Shown: positions 1 through 11,421 of the stretch, in pieces
Numbering within the stretch: the first letter of the stretch is position 1
Layout of the letters: every line of letters starts with the position of its first letter
Assembly: GCA_009760855.2 (NCBI GenBank)
Contig: WPIO01000003.1
Location: 3,036,001-3,096,000, forward strand
Length of the DNA: 60,000 bases
From: Cristatella mucedo
Lineage: Eukaryota > Bryozoa > Phylactolaemata > Cristatellidae
Direction of reading: 5' to 3'
Notes under the pieces: model-generated
Databases searched by the model: none
What the model was told of the DNA's origin: nothing
The model's input: the letters and a program-made list of their open reading frames with translations, nothing else
Translations under genes and position numbers: made by a program

Positions 1-2037
1 AGCATCAGTTTACTGGTGTGGTAAGTAAGTGAATCCCATAATAGTCAAATATTGACCGTCACAGGCTCAGTGCATAATTCTAAGCAGGTGTGCCATATTT
101 CGCTAGTTGACGAAAGGGCTTGTGGCTTAGTCGACAAAATCTTTGAGATCGTATTTACAGCCTTGACTGCTACCAATGTATGGAAGACTTCTTAATGTTT
201 TATATCGGCAATCGTTACCTCATCATGAATTGTTGCAATTTGCTTCTTAATCACCACTATCGTAAGGTGAATAGTTTGAATCTGGTTAATATATAAGCTC
301 TAAATGAAAAAGATCTAAAAGATCTAACAACTGATCATTATTCGGAAGTTAAATTACTTTATCTGCAGTGAGTATATGCAGCATAGTAATTTGATCAGTG
401 TTGGAGGAGAGAGTATCAACTAAAACTCCTTGAAAATAAATCTCGGTTTTCAAGTATCAAAAAATAATTTCTCTGTACGACAAGACATAACGGCTATGTT
501 TCAAGATTTTTAGGCCAGCATGATTTCCTGCAAACTTTGCAATTTTAACGCAACATCTTTTTGAAGAATTCGCTTCTCTCAATAAAAAAAGAGCCAGAAT
601 TGAAGAATTCAAGGTTGCCTAGGAAAATTGTGCACACTAACGGAGGTTTTTTAAACCAGTAATATCTGCCTTTAAAAAAGAGAATTCGGCATATTAAAGC
701 ATAGCGGCAGGTAACCCATCGTGGTATCCTCTTTAGCGACCACTGCACAGTTTATGGCTAGGTATTATAATATCTAGTATCTATAAATTGCCAGAGAGAT
801 ATTTATTCTGACAGTGTGTCAGCCTACATTCTGCTGACAAAAGTTTTCTAATCATTTGGTAGAGAATACAATTTGCAATTCCTACCAAGAGGTTGAACAA
901 TCCAACGGAGTAATAGGTTGCAAGTCAAAATGGCACTTCAGTATCTATTTATAGGATTGTGAGACCGAACGCTAGTTGAAGTGCTCTGCTTCCATGTAGA
1001 AGCGGCTCTCTTTCTCAAGGTTATCTATCGGACCGATACTTCCTTGTCAGCCTTCGCACCGTAATATCCGCTCTTCTGACCGGCACTGGCTAAGTGTGCC
1101 TCTATTAACCCTTCGATCATTTGGAAATCGTGCCGAAATTTCCATTGTACTCGAAAGCTACCGGCTTCTCATTTAGAGGTCTGATACATTATTTATTATG
1201 GTCTAATTTAATTTTTGTGGAGCCCCCTTGACTTCCTGGAATGCAGCCAGTGCCTTCAAATCAATTTGTTTCTCTCAACCAGAATTTGCTACACTGTAGC
1301 CAGCCTTGCCTGGGGTAATAAGCATAGTGGTCCCCTTGTCCTAACGGCTGTAAGATCGTCTTAGAGACCCACCAGGAATGTCAAAACGTTCTAATCTCCG
1401 ACAGCACTACCCTAAACTGACAATTCCTCAAAGCGTCCAAGGTAATTCAATGTAGTGTGTCTCCGCCTGTAAATCCATAAAGTCGAAAAGACAATGTGGA
1501 TGTTTCGCAGGACAGTTTTCTATAGCTTACTTACAGACTAGGCGGCTTTCGGTACGTATTTTTCAGCCGACAGATTTCATCTCACGCAACAAAGAGAAAG
1601 CGAGAAGCATTGCTGAGTCAGGAGAAAAATTGAGGAAATGTGTATCATTGAAGTAGCAGCTCAGTGTTGCTGGAAAGAAGTTAGAGAGTAGCTGTCATTT
1701 CGTAAGAATTGTGGAAGTGAGTTTGTTTCCACAGTCTAAGAGCTGCAGAGAAAAGGCTTCGGTCGCTAACGGTCTTTCAGCAGGGGTATTGACTGAGCAA
1801 CTAATTTACTGTCCGCACAGGACCAGGGCACGAGGAGGCTGAACATAGTGCAGCAGTTCAGTTAGTTATGAAGGAGAAGAGCCTTGGCGGGCCTTGCGGG
1901 TCGCTGCGAAAGAATTTTCCTCTGTATCCGTTAATCAACCAGCAGCCGTCCAAGCTCTTTCTTCAAGGTCAAGACGCAGCTGAACTCTTCTTTGAGGTGA
2001 ACCAAATGAAGAGAAGGACGGACACTTGCTGCCATTA
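1..2037. other. AT-rich non-coding sequence, nothing recognised
   Basis: No ORF with protein-like composition, no tandem array and no copy of the LINE or SINE families found elsewhere in the window could be recognised here. Short open stretches such as 545-748 (minus) and 1868-2056 (plus) show no motif and no splice context. Confidence 0.5.
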
Positions 2038-2046
2038 TGAAGCAGC

Positions 2047-2343
2047 ATGGAGTTGAGAATCCTGGGCTACCTTTCAAGGAAAGTGAGCCAATCATTCCGA
2101 TTGCAGGCGATTCACAGTCACCCGAACGGACTCTTAGCGTTGCCTAACAAGTGGATCCGTGCCTATCCGCGCCAGAAGATCGATGAAACTCACTCTGTCT
2201 GCCGTTCTCTCTCTGACTCACCGCGACTTTCACCCTTTGACCTGAACAATTTCAATGCTTATGCCTTGGCTCAAAAGCCTGGCATTGAACTTGATCAGAA
2301 CAAGATTTCTGATCAAATTGTTGAAGTCTTTCAGCAAATGTAG
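2047..2343 (+). CDS. Candidate 3'-terminal exon or small ORF, unknown product
   Basis: The ORF reads 98 codons from an ATG to a TAG, with an in-frame stop just upstream of the ATG. An AG lies directly before the ATG and could be an acceptor, so this could be either a small gene or the last exon of a longer one. The product is hydrophilic and ends in a charged stretch (SDQIVEVFQQM), with no signal peptide, membrane segment or cysteine pattern. A run of AATAAA motifs lies about 150 bases past the stop near 2490, which fits a polyadenylation site but sits in an AT repeat. I do not recognise the protein. Base composition is higher in GC than the flanks. Confidence 0.3.
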   Translation: MELRILGYLSRKVSQSFRLQAIHSHPNGLLALPNKWIRAYPRQKIDETHSVCRSLSDSPRLSPFDLNNFNAYALAQKPGIELDQNKISDQIVEVFQQM

Positions 2344-2486
2344 TGTGGGCTTTTCTTCACAGCTTCACCTCTAGGGGCTCGTCTACATCCAACTCTTGCT
2401 CTTCAACTTGTTGCTATATTGTGAAAAATTGCCAATCTTTGGAGAGGGTATGGGGAGCTCGGAGCATTGCGACAATATCACTATGG

Positions 2487-2540
2487 AGTAATAAATAAAT
2501 AAATATATATATAATATATGTATATATATATTATAGGGTG
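2487..2540. repeat. (AAAT)n/(AT)n low-complexity tract
   Basis: Tandem ATAAATAAAT passes into alternating AT, similar to the tracts that end SINE copies at 33167 and 51968. No SINE body is visible beside this one. Confidence 0.7.
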
Positions 2541-3259
2541 GTGGATTAATACATATCTGAATATGTGATATGAGGTGGGTACTTGCCGTTCTCGAAGGCT
2601 AAATTATTCCCATTCTCCGCCACACATTCTGAAATGTGCTCTATATACCTAAAACATCGTGAAAGCTGCTTATTTTAACTCTTGTGCATATATGCTGCTA
2701 TTATTGTTACTGGAAATTATTTGGAAGTATGTTTTATGTATGGCTGTGAAGATTAACTGACCTATATCAAGCCTAAACGAATTAATCTAATAGTCAAAAT
2801 CCTAGTTGAAACATCTAGTGCTTTATTTTTACAAAAATATGATACAATTTAATTTTGATATGATCTAAGTGTATGATTGCATGAAAAAACATGTGCGTAT
2901 AAAATTTGAATTTGTTTATTAAAATCAGAATTTTTGCCATTGCTGCAAGTAAGATTTTTAGGCAACGATAACTTTCTAATTTATCCCTGTCTTGATCACA
3001 AAAGAAAGGTTGGTCTGGAAATAATGACTTTTCTTTTCTTTAGATGTATTCGCAATTGGAAAATTACGCTTAATTACCACGAACACAATAAATATATATA
3101 ATTAGAGTGTATAAGTGCTAGCTCAAATTTAGCGTGTGCACAGCAGGTCAGTCAAATTGAATAAGAGTGAGTATTCTCCCTTATTCCAATTGTAGGCTTA
3201 TATACAAATGCTTGAGAGCGGTTACATACGTCACTGAAAAATATTGGTAATAAATTAAG

Positions 3260-3381
<122 letters not shown>

Positions 3382-3399
3382 TACTTGTATATATCTTAC

Positions 3400-3552
3400 C
3401 TGCACTAGAAGCAGTAAAGAGTTCGTAGATCCACATTGACCTACTCGCGTGCCAGCCAGTCATTGAGTCACTCACGTTCCACCCTGGACATGCACCAACG
3501 ACAATGGAAACGTTAACGACGCCGGAAGGCAGACCGAGGCACAGACCGTCCA
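3400..3552 (-). CDS. Candidate internal exon, phase 1-1, unknown extracellular-type protein
   Basis: Read on the minus strand, a strong acceptor (pyrimidine run ending TTTTTTTAG) precedes an open frame of 153 nt that ends at a consensus donor (GCAG then GTAAGA). Both ends are in phase 1, so the exon is symmetric. The 51-residue product contains LCLGLPSG, VVGACPGWN and an aromatic-rich end (SMWIYELF), with two cysteines and several Trp residues. It gives a faint impression of a secreted beta-rich domain, but no family can be assigned. It shares strand and phase with the exons at 15521-15853 and 16112-16405. Whether they belong to one gene is unknown, because the candidate terminal exon at 6233-6607 lies between them. 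Confidence 0.45.
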
Positions 3553-3924
3553 CTAAAAAAAGAAGCGCTCATTCACTACATCTCTACCATGTCATATCGC
3601 TACCCAACAAAGTCTAGTTGATGTATGTCTGGGACGCACTCACAGCTTAGGCTAATTTTAATGTCAGGCTGATCTTCATCCATAATCCATAATTTAAAGT
3701 TAATTCATCTAGCAGGAACATCTTTCACGTCAGGAGAAGCAGATGTCTTACATTAGTTATAGTTTACAAAGTTTACATAATATGTAGTTATAGTTTGTGG
3801 TTTACAGATAGTTTACGACGCAATACAATGAAATCGACCTCACTTTCTCAAATTGAATTATGCTAAAACTAACTTATAAGCTATGTATGAGCAAACCAGG
3901 TGCAAATAAGAAATTATAACGCTC

Positions 3925-5225
3925 AAAATTCAAAGTTGGCTATGCCAGTATATCTCCATTGTCTTCTTCTGCACGAAATTTAGGTTTCCAGCTCTAAAGT
4001 GACCTTTCAAGAGACTACAACATCTGCTACAAAGTCAAGTCTGCCGACTTTCAGCTACATAGAAGTGGCAAATTTTAAGGACTGCTTGGACAAGGATTAC
4101 ACAGTGATGAATATAAATTCAGAGATTCCAAAGCTCATTTAGCATCAACAAAAAGAAACTTGTGATAGCATCGATGGTCTTCGTCAGCTGGTTCTCAGTA
4201 ATGGCGAAAATGTCATGATAACTGGCCAGTAAATATCAGGTCATAAAAGTAACTATTTATTTCACAAAGAGTGAATATTCCAGTGGCAAGAATTATAAGT
4301 GATCGCAGAGGTTTCGTGTGCTTTTCATCTCACTACAAAATAATTTATACCAACAGAATAGTAGCATTACAGTAACCAGCATTTAAAAGCTAGAAAGTAT
4401 TAGACTTAGGCAAGTCAGCAGAGGCTAGCTTGAGGAAACTCATCGTCACTGTTTACTAAGAAAAGAAGGGCTTTTTTAGCAAGGGATACCACATCTGAGT
4501 TGGTCCATGCATTTATGACATTCCGTCTTGACTTTTGTAACTCGCTGCTTGCCGGTTTACCGGCCTACTTAATCGGGTGCTTACAGCTGGTGCGAAACTC
4601 GGCAGCTAGGCTTGTCTGTCGTGAGCGTCGCAGTTGCCACATCACACGACTCCTCGCTGACCTGCACTGCTACCAATCCAGCAATCCATTGACTTCAAGG
4701 TTTTGTCGCTCACTTGTAGGTCCCTTCCTTCTTTGACTGAAGCCTAATTTATCAGATCTACTGCCTCACCAAGCTAAGCATCGTACCACCCGCTTTTCGG
4801 AGTCTAACTGTTTACCTATACCTCCTCCAAACCTCAAATCTTTTGGAGACCGTCAATTTAGTTCGTATGTTCCCACAGCTTGGAACTTACTCCTGATTTC
4901 CGTCACGACATCCTTCAGACTTGGCTACGTTTTAAAAACAAATTGAAAATGCACCTATTTAAGACAGCATTTAGTGGGTCCCTGTGATTCATCCTTTCTT
5001 TGCTTACGCGTGCTGACACTGTACACGCTGCCACCAACCACACATGCATGCTGACCCTGTGCATGTCACCCCTAACCTTGTTATTCCTGTTCCTTATTGA
5101 GCATGATGCTACTAGCCATTTAATCGTGCTTCCTTTACAGCAAATTTAAAGCGCCTAGAATGAGATTAGGTTCTTTCAGGGCACTTTATCAGGTGTGTTA
5201 TTAGCATTATTAATACTATTGCCTC
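3925..5225 (+). mobile_element. Decayed L2/CR1-type LINE, 3' part with tail, interrupted
   Basis: Bases 3925-4120 match the end of the reverse transcriptase ORF in the better copies at 53.4-57.2 kb (the stretch around GSASISPV, LSLDDHI and KSAYFQLH) but carry many stops. The match resumes near 4482 (the VHAF..RLDFCNSLL region), continues through the NSAARLVCRERRSCHIT segment and the 3' UTR, and ends in the family tail (AAGCGCCTAGA..GAGATTAGGTTCT..) and ATT-rich bases near 5225. The copy is non-functional. Confidence 0.85.
4121..4480. other. About 360-bp insertion inside the LINE copy
   Basis: The LINE homology stops after a GGACAAGGATTAC-like string and restarts with a related AAGGGATACC string about 360 bases later. 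This suggests an insertion flanked by an imperfect duplication of LINE sequence. The insert has no recognisable terminal inverted repeats, ORF or tail. Confidence 0.45.
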
Positions 5226-5920
<695 letters not shown>

Positions 5921-6232
5921 AAGATTTATTAAAATACTTAGCGTGCATGTATATATTAGCCAGCGCTGCTCTGCTGAGTTTTTGGGTGCTACCCGGACCT
6001 CCCGGTTCAGGAACAGGCTTCAGAGTCGGTAATTGCGTTGGAGACCCAGTGCCGCCTTGATGCCTTTCTCTCCGCGCGTGGAATACCGAGGTCGTCCGGG
6101 CAGGCTTTATTGTTTGGCCAGCAGCTGCTGAGAGCAGCAACCACGAAGGGCCTCACCACTCCGGACCGGTTGAATGCGGTCAGGAAAGACCAGGCACTGG
6201 CTGCATATTCATCGGTCTCGCTACGGGCCGCC

Positions 6233-6607
6233 TTAATCAGCATCCTCACTGCTGTCTAGCGGCACCGCCTCGTTCACAATTACCAAATCGGTGCCGCTGT
6301 CAATTTGGACGTTTGCTATCGGTGAAGATACTTGCAGTAGTTGTAGACAATCGTTTGAGTCTCTTATGAAAGCACCAAGGGTCGTTGCCGGTGGCAGTGA
6401 GAAAAACAGGGGAAAAGAGCGCCCGTGCCTCACTCGCCTTGTAGCGTTCAGCAGTGGCTTGAATTCTTTTGGAGGGAGCGTATTCGGCTGGTGTTTGCTG
6501 GCTAAAGAAGCCTGCCCCTTGGACCTGTTTACTTCGTCAGTCGCACAGATGTCGCCACGGCCGCTGTGGGCCTCCGATGCAACAGCAGCGTCGGAAATCC
6601 GAGGATC
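6233..6607 (-). CDS. Candidate 3'-terminal exon, unknown protein
   Basis: On the minus strand the frame is open for 125 codons, from a possible acceptor (AAAGTAG at 6608-6614) to a TAA at 6233-6235. An AATAAA lies 122 bases further on (6106-6111 on the plus strand), a normal arrangement for a last exon. The product is Ser/Pro/Ala-rich, then hydrophobic (RSFPLFFSLPPATTLGAF), and ends acidic (VPLDSSEDAD). Local GC is raised compared with the flanks. The acceptor's pyrimidine tract is weak and the phase would be 0, unlike the phase-1 exons nearby, so membership in the same gene is uncertain. Other frames on both strands are also partly open here. Confidence 0.35.
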   Translation of the reverse strand, partial: DPRISDAAVASEAHSGRGDICATDEVNRSKGQASLASKHQPNTLPPKEFKPLLNATRRVRHGRSFPLFFSLPPATTLGAFIRDSNDCLQLLQVSSPIANVQIDSGTDLVIVNEAVPLDSSEDAD

Positions 6608-6699
6608 CTACTTTGTGAGTCATGAGTATAGGGTCATCCCAGCAATTTCCGTGGGAAATGAAACCTCCGAAAAATATGTATATTAGGACTAATGAAAAT

Positions 6700-7949
6700 G
6701 TATATGTGCGCGTCTGTGTGCTTGAATGGGCAGGTATTTGCATGCGCATCAGTATTTCAAGAAGTTCTTATGACCTGATAAAGTGTTTACCTTCTGAGAA
6801 TTGACGCTGGTCCGTGGAGCTGATGTCATAGTTAATGAAATCAATATTATTTGGATTGCTGCACGCCGAACCGTTGAATGTGACGTAGTATCTGCCGCAT
6901 TGTCCTCTGGCGTGGTAGTGTGCCCTTGTTGTAGAGTACCACAATACTCTAAGAGCCGTATTACTTCTGATCTTATCGAAGGTAGCAGTCTGAAAAAGAA
7001 TTATTCTTCTCATCTGACACCCATGTCTTTGATTAAACAGACGCAAGGTTTCACTGCAAACCACCAGCCGCTAAACAATACTTTGTGCTGAAGCTAAAAA
7101 ATTGTGCACCGATAAGCACTCAAACACACTGGTGAGAATAATACGTATGTGAACGTCCACACAAAGCTGCACTAAGATAACGTACATACACGTAAAGCTT
7201 TGCGTTAAAAAGTTTTACATTATAAGCTAGCCAGATTAAGACTCTTGCTACAGCTTGTTAGTAGTTCATGTGTTGCAGTTATTAGGAACCAGATATGTAA
7301 TATTACATATTGCTGAGAATCATATAATAGCCAACTGAAGCTTAGTGAGTCAGTTGTACTCCATGCCTGTTGGTGAACAGCACAGGGCGGCGCACACCGA
7401 GCAATCTACAGCTATATGCTCTGAGTGTATGACCTTACTATAGTTAAGATTCGCGCGCTCTTGTCTCCTATTGCCCTCAAATATTTACAGCACAGCCGTT
7501 TTCGATCGCCACTACGTCTAGCTCTCACTGGCCGCTTATCTAGACTTCAGCTTCACCAGTACCTATCTGGCCTACGCAGGGACTAATGCTTGTTATGTGA
7601 GCGGTTTTTCCAAGATGCAGCGTTCGTTCCGGAGCCGCTGAGCCGTGTTCCTAGCAGAATACGTTTGCAAACGCAAAAGTGTTTGGGCTGTGGTGGCAGC
7701 CGCCATGATGGTTGAATGCTCACCTGCATGTTGAGTAAACTTCAAACTTTGCCGTCATTAAAAGTAAGTGCACTGGTTGCAGTAAGGAAAAACAGCATGT
7801 TTATAATTATCGCGGACCATTGTCAATGTAACAATTTAACATGACGCAGTACATCCTTTATTTGCAAAACCTATCGGACACGCCCAGGCTTGGAGCTGAT
7901 GATAAAATGCTTGCAAAAATCGGCTACTATACAGCCCAAGATTCTGTGA
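6700..7949. other. Non-coding, nothing recognised
   Basis: Short open frames at 6768-7091 overlap on both strands and have no convincing splice sites or motifs. No repeat copy was identified. Confidence 0.45.
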
Positions 7950-8330
7950 AAGCGTTCATTAAGCGCAGTCAGAGTGTAGTTGTAAATTACTTCCGGTCAC
8001 CTTAAAACCATTAGCAGTTGCTGTCCCTCACGTTTCGATCTTAAGCCTCCTTTCTTTTCACTAGCTGTAATTCCCCTATAGCTGATTTCATCTCCAAACG
8101 CAAACGCAAATCTTGGCTCTCGCCGCTATGGCGATGACACACAGGTATACCTGCCCTTCTCAGCCTAGCTCTGCACTAGACTCGCACAATTACAGATAAC
8201 TTGCCTCCATGGTCAAATCAACCTAATGTAATCGGGGAAGCACAGCCAAAATGGTGGGCCTCCTGAGGCAAGTGTACTAGGGCTGACCATAGCCAAAATT
8301 AGTGCCAGCCATACAATAATATGACAGCCT
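7950..8330 (+). mobile_element. Decayed LINE reverse transcriptase fragment
   Basis: Conceptual translation across stops and shifts gives the order expected of an L2/CR1-clade reverse transcriptase. A KRSQSVVVN segment comes first, then a relic of the GVPQGSVLGP box (GVPHVSIL), then RYGDDTQVYLPFS, a degenerate form of the catalytic YADDTQLYL motif. It differs from the family at 53-57 kb and probably represents a second, older family. Borders cannot be placed exactly. Confidence 0.65.
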
Positions 8331-9610
8331 AGCTCAAGCGTTGGTGACATCACGACTAGATTACTATACTTTTATCTATTTAAGAACCAATTACTAACCG
8401 GAAAATTAATAATTTGCAAACTATCGAATAATAAAACTTCCATGTGATAGCAAATTTGTTGATAATCTAGGATAAATCAAATCATGCCACGCCCTCGACA
8501 TGCTGAGCTTCAACTAAGTTCACTTACTGAAAAAACCACTAAATGTTGTGCAGCAAAATCGGCAGTGCCAATTCTTCTACAGCCAATGAAGTTGGCTTAT
8601 ATTCATTGCTGAGTTTTTAAAATAATAGTGATAGTTTATGAAATGGAATCAAACTTAACGATTGTAAAATTTGAAAACACCTGAATTTATAAATCAGCTT
8701 TAATTTCGGAGAGGTACATGTATGTTTATGACTAGCAATATTTTAGGCAATATAAGCCTTTCATCAGATTTTCATGTTCAAGGAACAATTGGCATATTTT
8801 AGAACAGTCGTTACTCTTAATCTCTAGCTCATTTAGACTCTTATTTACTCACTCGTTTTATTTATAGTTAGAGCCCAATTGCCAACGTCTGAATATTTGA
8901 AATCAAGCTTTCATATCCTAAAGTTAAAGATGCGAAAGTCAGAAGAAGTGAGAATCTCAGCTCCATTCGAGAGATTGGCACAGGAGCGTAAAACGACGAT
9001 TTAGTCTCCTTATTTAGCTCAGTGAAAAACGCATCTATGGCTGGCTTAAATAACTTTCTATTGTGCTAAATTTTTCTACTTTTCCAAATGTTAGTATGGC
9101 AGAATTTGACAGTGATTCTAACATCGATGATGAATGACAGCCGTCAATTTGGATCGCTTCAAGGCTATGCTAATACAATTTTGAAATATTATTTAATATA
9201 GTACTTAAGTTCAAGAAAAAATTTTAAAATCCAACTTGTATTCATGCTACCTAGGCGCAGCTGGTTGTAGCACCCGGTACTATTGGTAAGCCCAAAATTA
9301 CATCTTCGATCTAACAATTTCATTCTACCTTACATTAAGAAGCAATGGTATATCTGAGACGACGGAAATATGCTTAACAGAGATAATAATAATATAAATA
9401 TGCTGTCTGTGCATCTTTGAGAAACTAAATCGCCATCTAACCCCTTTTAATCTTGCTGGTAAATCAATATCAAAGATTAATGACATGCACTGCATCAAGC
9501 TTAGGCAGGCATGCTGAAGCACATACCATGGCACTTGTGGCCACTGCAATTAGAAAAACATCTGGCTAATATGATGGGCTGCTGGGCACACAAAGCACAC
9601 GCGAACAAAA
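8331..9610. other. AT-rich non-coding, nothing recognised
   Basis: No ORF of note, no tandem array and no family repeat could be recognised in this stretch. Confidence 0.5.
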
Positions 9611-9619
9611 CTGAGATAT

Positions 9620-10726
9620 TCACACAGACATGGCAAGCCGAGCGGAAAATATGGCGCGTTGAGTGGAGAAGTTGATATCTCGTAAGTCATTGCTTTTAGT
9701 AACCGAAGCCGGGAGCGAGATCCAGAGTTTCAGTGAATACGAACTGAAAGCCCTGTCACTAGAAGATCTCAAACGTGGATGAAGGACGAAGAAACGACTG
9801 GTAGACATGAAGTGAGTGGTGCGAAAGCACATTGGAAACCTAAAAGGTCGGATAGGTGAGCCGCTGCAAGTGAGTTGAGCCAGACGGAGGATCTTGAAGT
9901 CTCTTCGGCGCTTGCTAGGAAGTCAGTAAAGCTCAGACTAAAATGGAGTAACGCGGTAGCTACGCAGTAGACGACAGCACAGAAGATCTGCTAGATTTTG
10001 AACCAGTCAGAAACAATAAAGACACACGCCAGCTCTCAGAAATAAAGGATATGCAGTAATGTAGACGCGATGTCATGAGCGGACAAGTTTGGCTGCCACA
10101 CTCCCGGCTAAGTGGGTCCTGAGTTTGGCCAACGCTTTCTCAGCCGAACGTCGGCGGACCTGAAAATGATGACAGTGTGCTCATCCAATTATATATTGTT
10201 ATGAAATAGCTACCACAAACTACGTGAGAACTTTGCCGGAGTGATGCTAATTATTCAATCTTGATAACGATGTCTTGTAAGTTGAAGGTGACACTAGTCT
10301 TGCACATTTCTGAAAGAAGTCACTCAGCATCCAAGTGTGCAAATGTTGTCAATGCAGGTAGGTTTAAATGCCATTAAGCGAGTTGAATGGTAAGCAATTC
10401 CAGGAACTATTGAAGGCTAAGACTACCTGAGTGTCACAGATATTAAAAAGGGCGCTCAACTTGTATTTGGCCCTGACATCGGTCAGAGGCATAACACGGA
10501 TTGGGAAAAGAAGAAGGCCTAAGACTAAACCTTGAAATACTAAATTTACATTAAGGGCTTCCAGACTGTCATTAGCATCTAAACTTTGGTATTTATTACA
10601 GAGGTAAAACCTAACCCAGTGTAGCCCTCCATAAGTAATACTTAAGAGCCTATCCAGTGACGCTAGAAAAGGTTTGGGCTCTAAATAGTGACCCATGCTA
10701 AGAGATCTAGGAGAAACAGCAGGCAC
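9620..10726 (-). mobile_element. Decayed L2/CR1-type LINE, second family
   Basis: Two open pieces on the minus strand together make the order of a non-LTR ORF2. At 10726-10364 lies a reverse transcriptase core with GGLHWVRFYL (family form: ALQWFRSYL), a QGLVLGLLLF relic of PQGSVLGPLLF, and a degenerate catalytic box read as NICDTQVVLAF. At 9832-9620 lies the C-terminal block SDRAFSSYSLKLWISLP, related to the GDRAFSSYAPTAWNSLP block of the main family. The sequence between them is shifted and degraded. The active-site aspartates are lost, so the copy is dead. Confidence 0.75.
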
Positions 10727-10814
10727 GTCAACTCTGCCCGCCGTAGCTCAGGTCATTTTAACGCAAACCAGAGCAGTTTCTGTGGAAATGTTGGCTCTAA
10801 ATTCCACTTGAAAC

Positions 10815-10893
10815 TTTATAATAATACACTTGATAAAGCGCCCTCAGAGAACCTTATCTCTTTCTAGGCGCTTTACGTTTGCTGCAACTTTCT
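10815..10893 (-). mobile_element. L2-type LINE 3' tail, inverted
   Basis: The complement of the family tail: ATAATAATAC, then CACTTGATAAAGCGCCCTC, AGAGAACCTTATCTC and TTTCTAGGCGCTTTAC. Only the 3' end is visible, as in severe 5' truncation. Confidence 0.85.
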
Positions 10894-10965
10894 AACAAGA
10901 TCTGCTGAAACGATGCAATCGCTCAGCCTATTGGACCACTATTCATAGCTGCTCCAATACTTCGC

Positions 10966-11310
10966 ATGAAGACCGTTGGTGACAGAAGCTTTTTCTCAGC
11001 AGGTCCTAGACTGCGGAGCTCGCTTCCAAAATTCTTATGCAACGACAACTACTGTCCCGCTGCCGACCATGGAGCTTTCTTTTCAGCCGCCCCGAACTGC
11101 TACTTCCATGCTACTCACTACCTCAACTGCTCTCCTGACTCATCTACGCTTCTCACTTTCTCTTCGTTGCATGAGATGAAAGTCTGTGGGCTACGGAATG
11201 CGTACCGAAAGCCGCTTAGGCTTTCTGAGTGCGTTACGCAAAACCCATCGGCGAAACACCCACATAGTCTTTGTGGCTCTGTAGAGTTAGAAACGGAGGT
11301 ACATACCGGT
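10966..11310 (+). mobile_element. LINE ORF2 C-terminus plus 3' flank, copy 1 of a pair
   Basis: The translation begins GDRSFFSAGPRLRSSLP, the C-terminal block typical of L2/CR1 reverse transcriptase ORFs. About 340 bases of this segment recur, diverged, at 13628-13965, including shared strings such as TATTTCCATGCTACTCA-like and CCGAAAGCCGCTTAGG. The 151-codon open frame over this region is therefore a repeat relic and not a host gene. Confidence 0.7.
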
Positions 11311-11421
11311 GTTATGGATAAACCTGGTAGTAGAAAAACAAGACCTAATTTACTTATATTCTCAAAATCTAAGCGAGACTTGTCAGTGAGTGGCCTCATA
11401 AATGATGTTTTCAGATGGTAA

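Noticed and set aside
10966-11421. 151-codon frame that looks like a gene
   Set aside because: It is the C-terminus of a LINE ORF, duplicated at 13628-13965.
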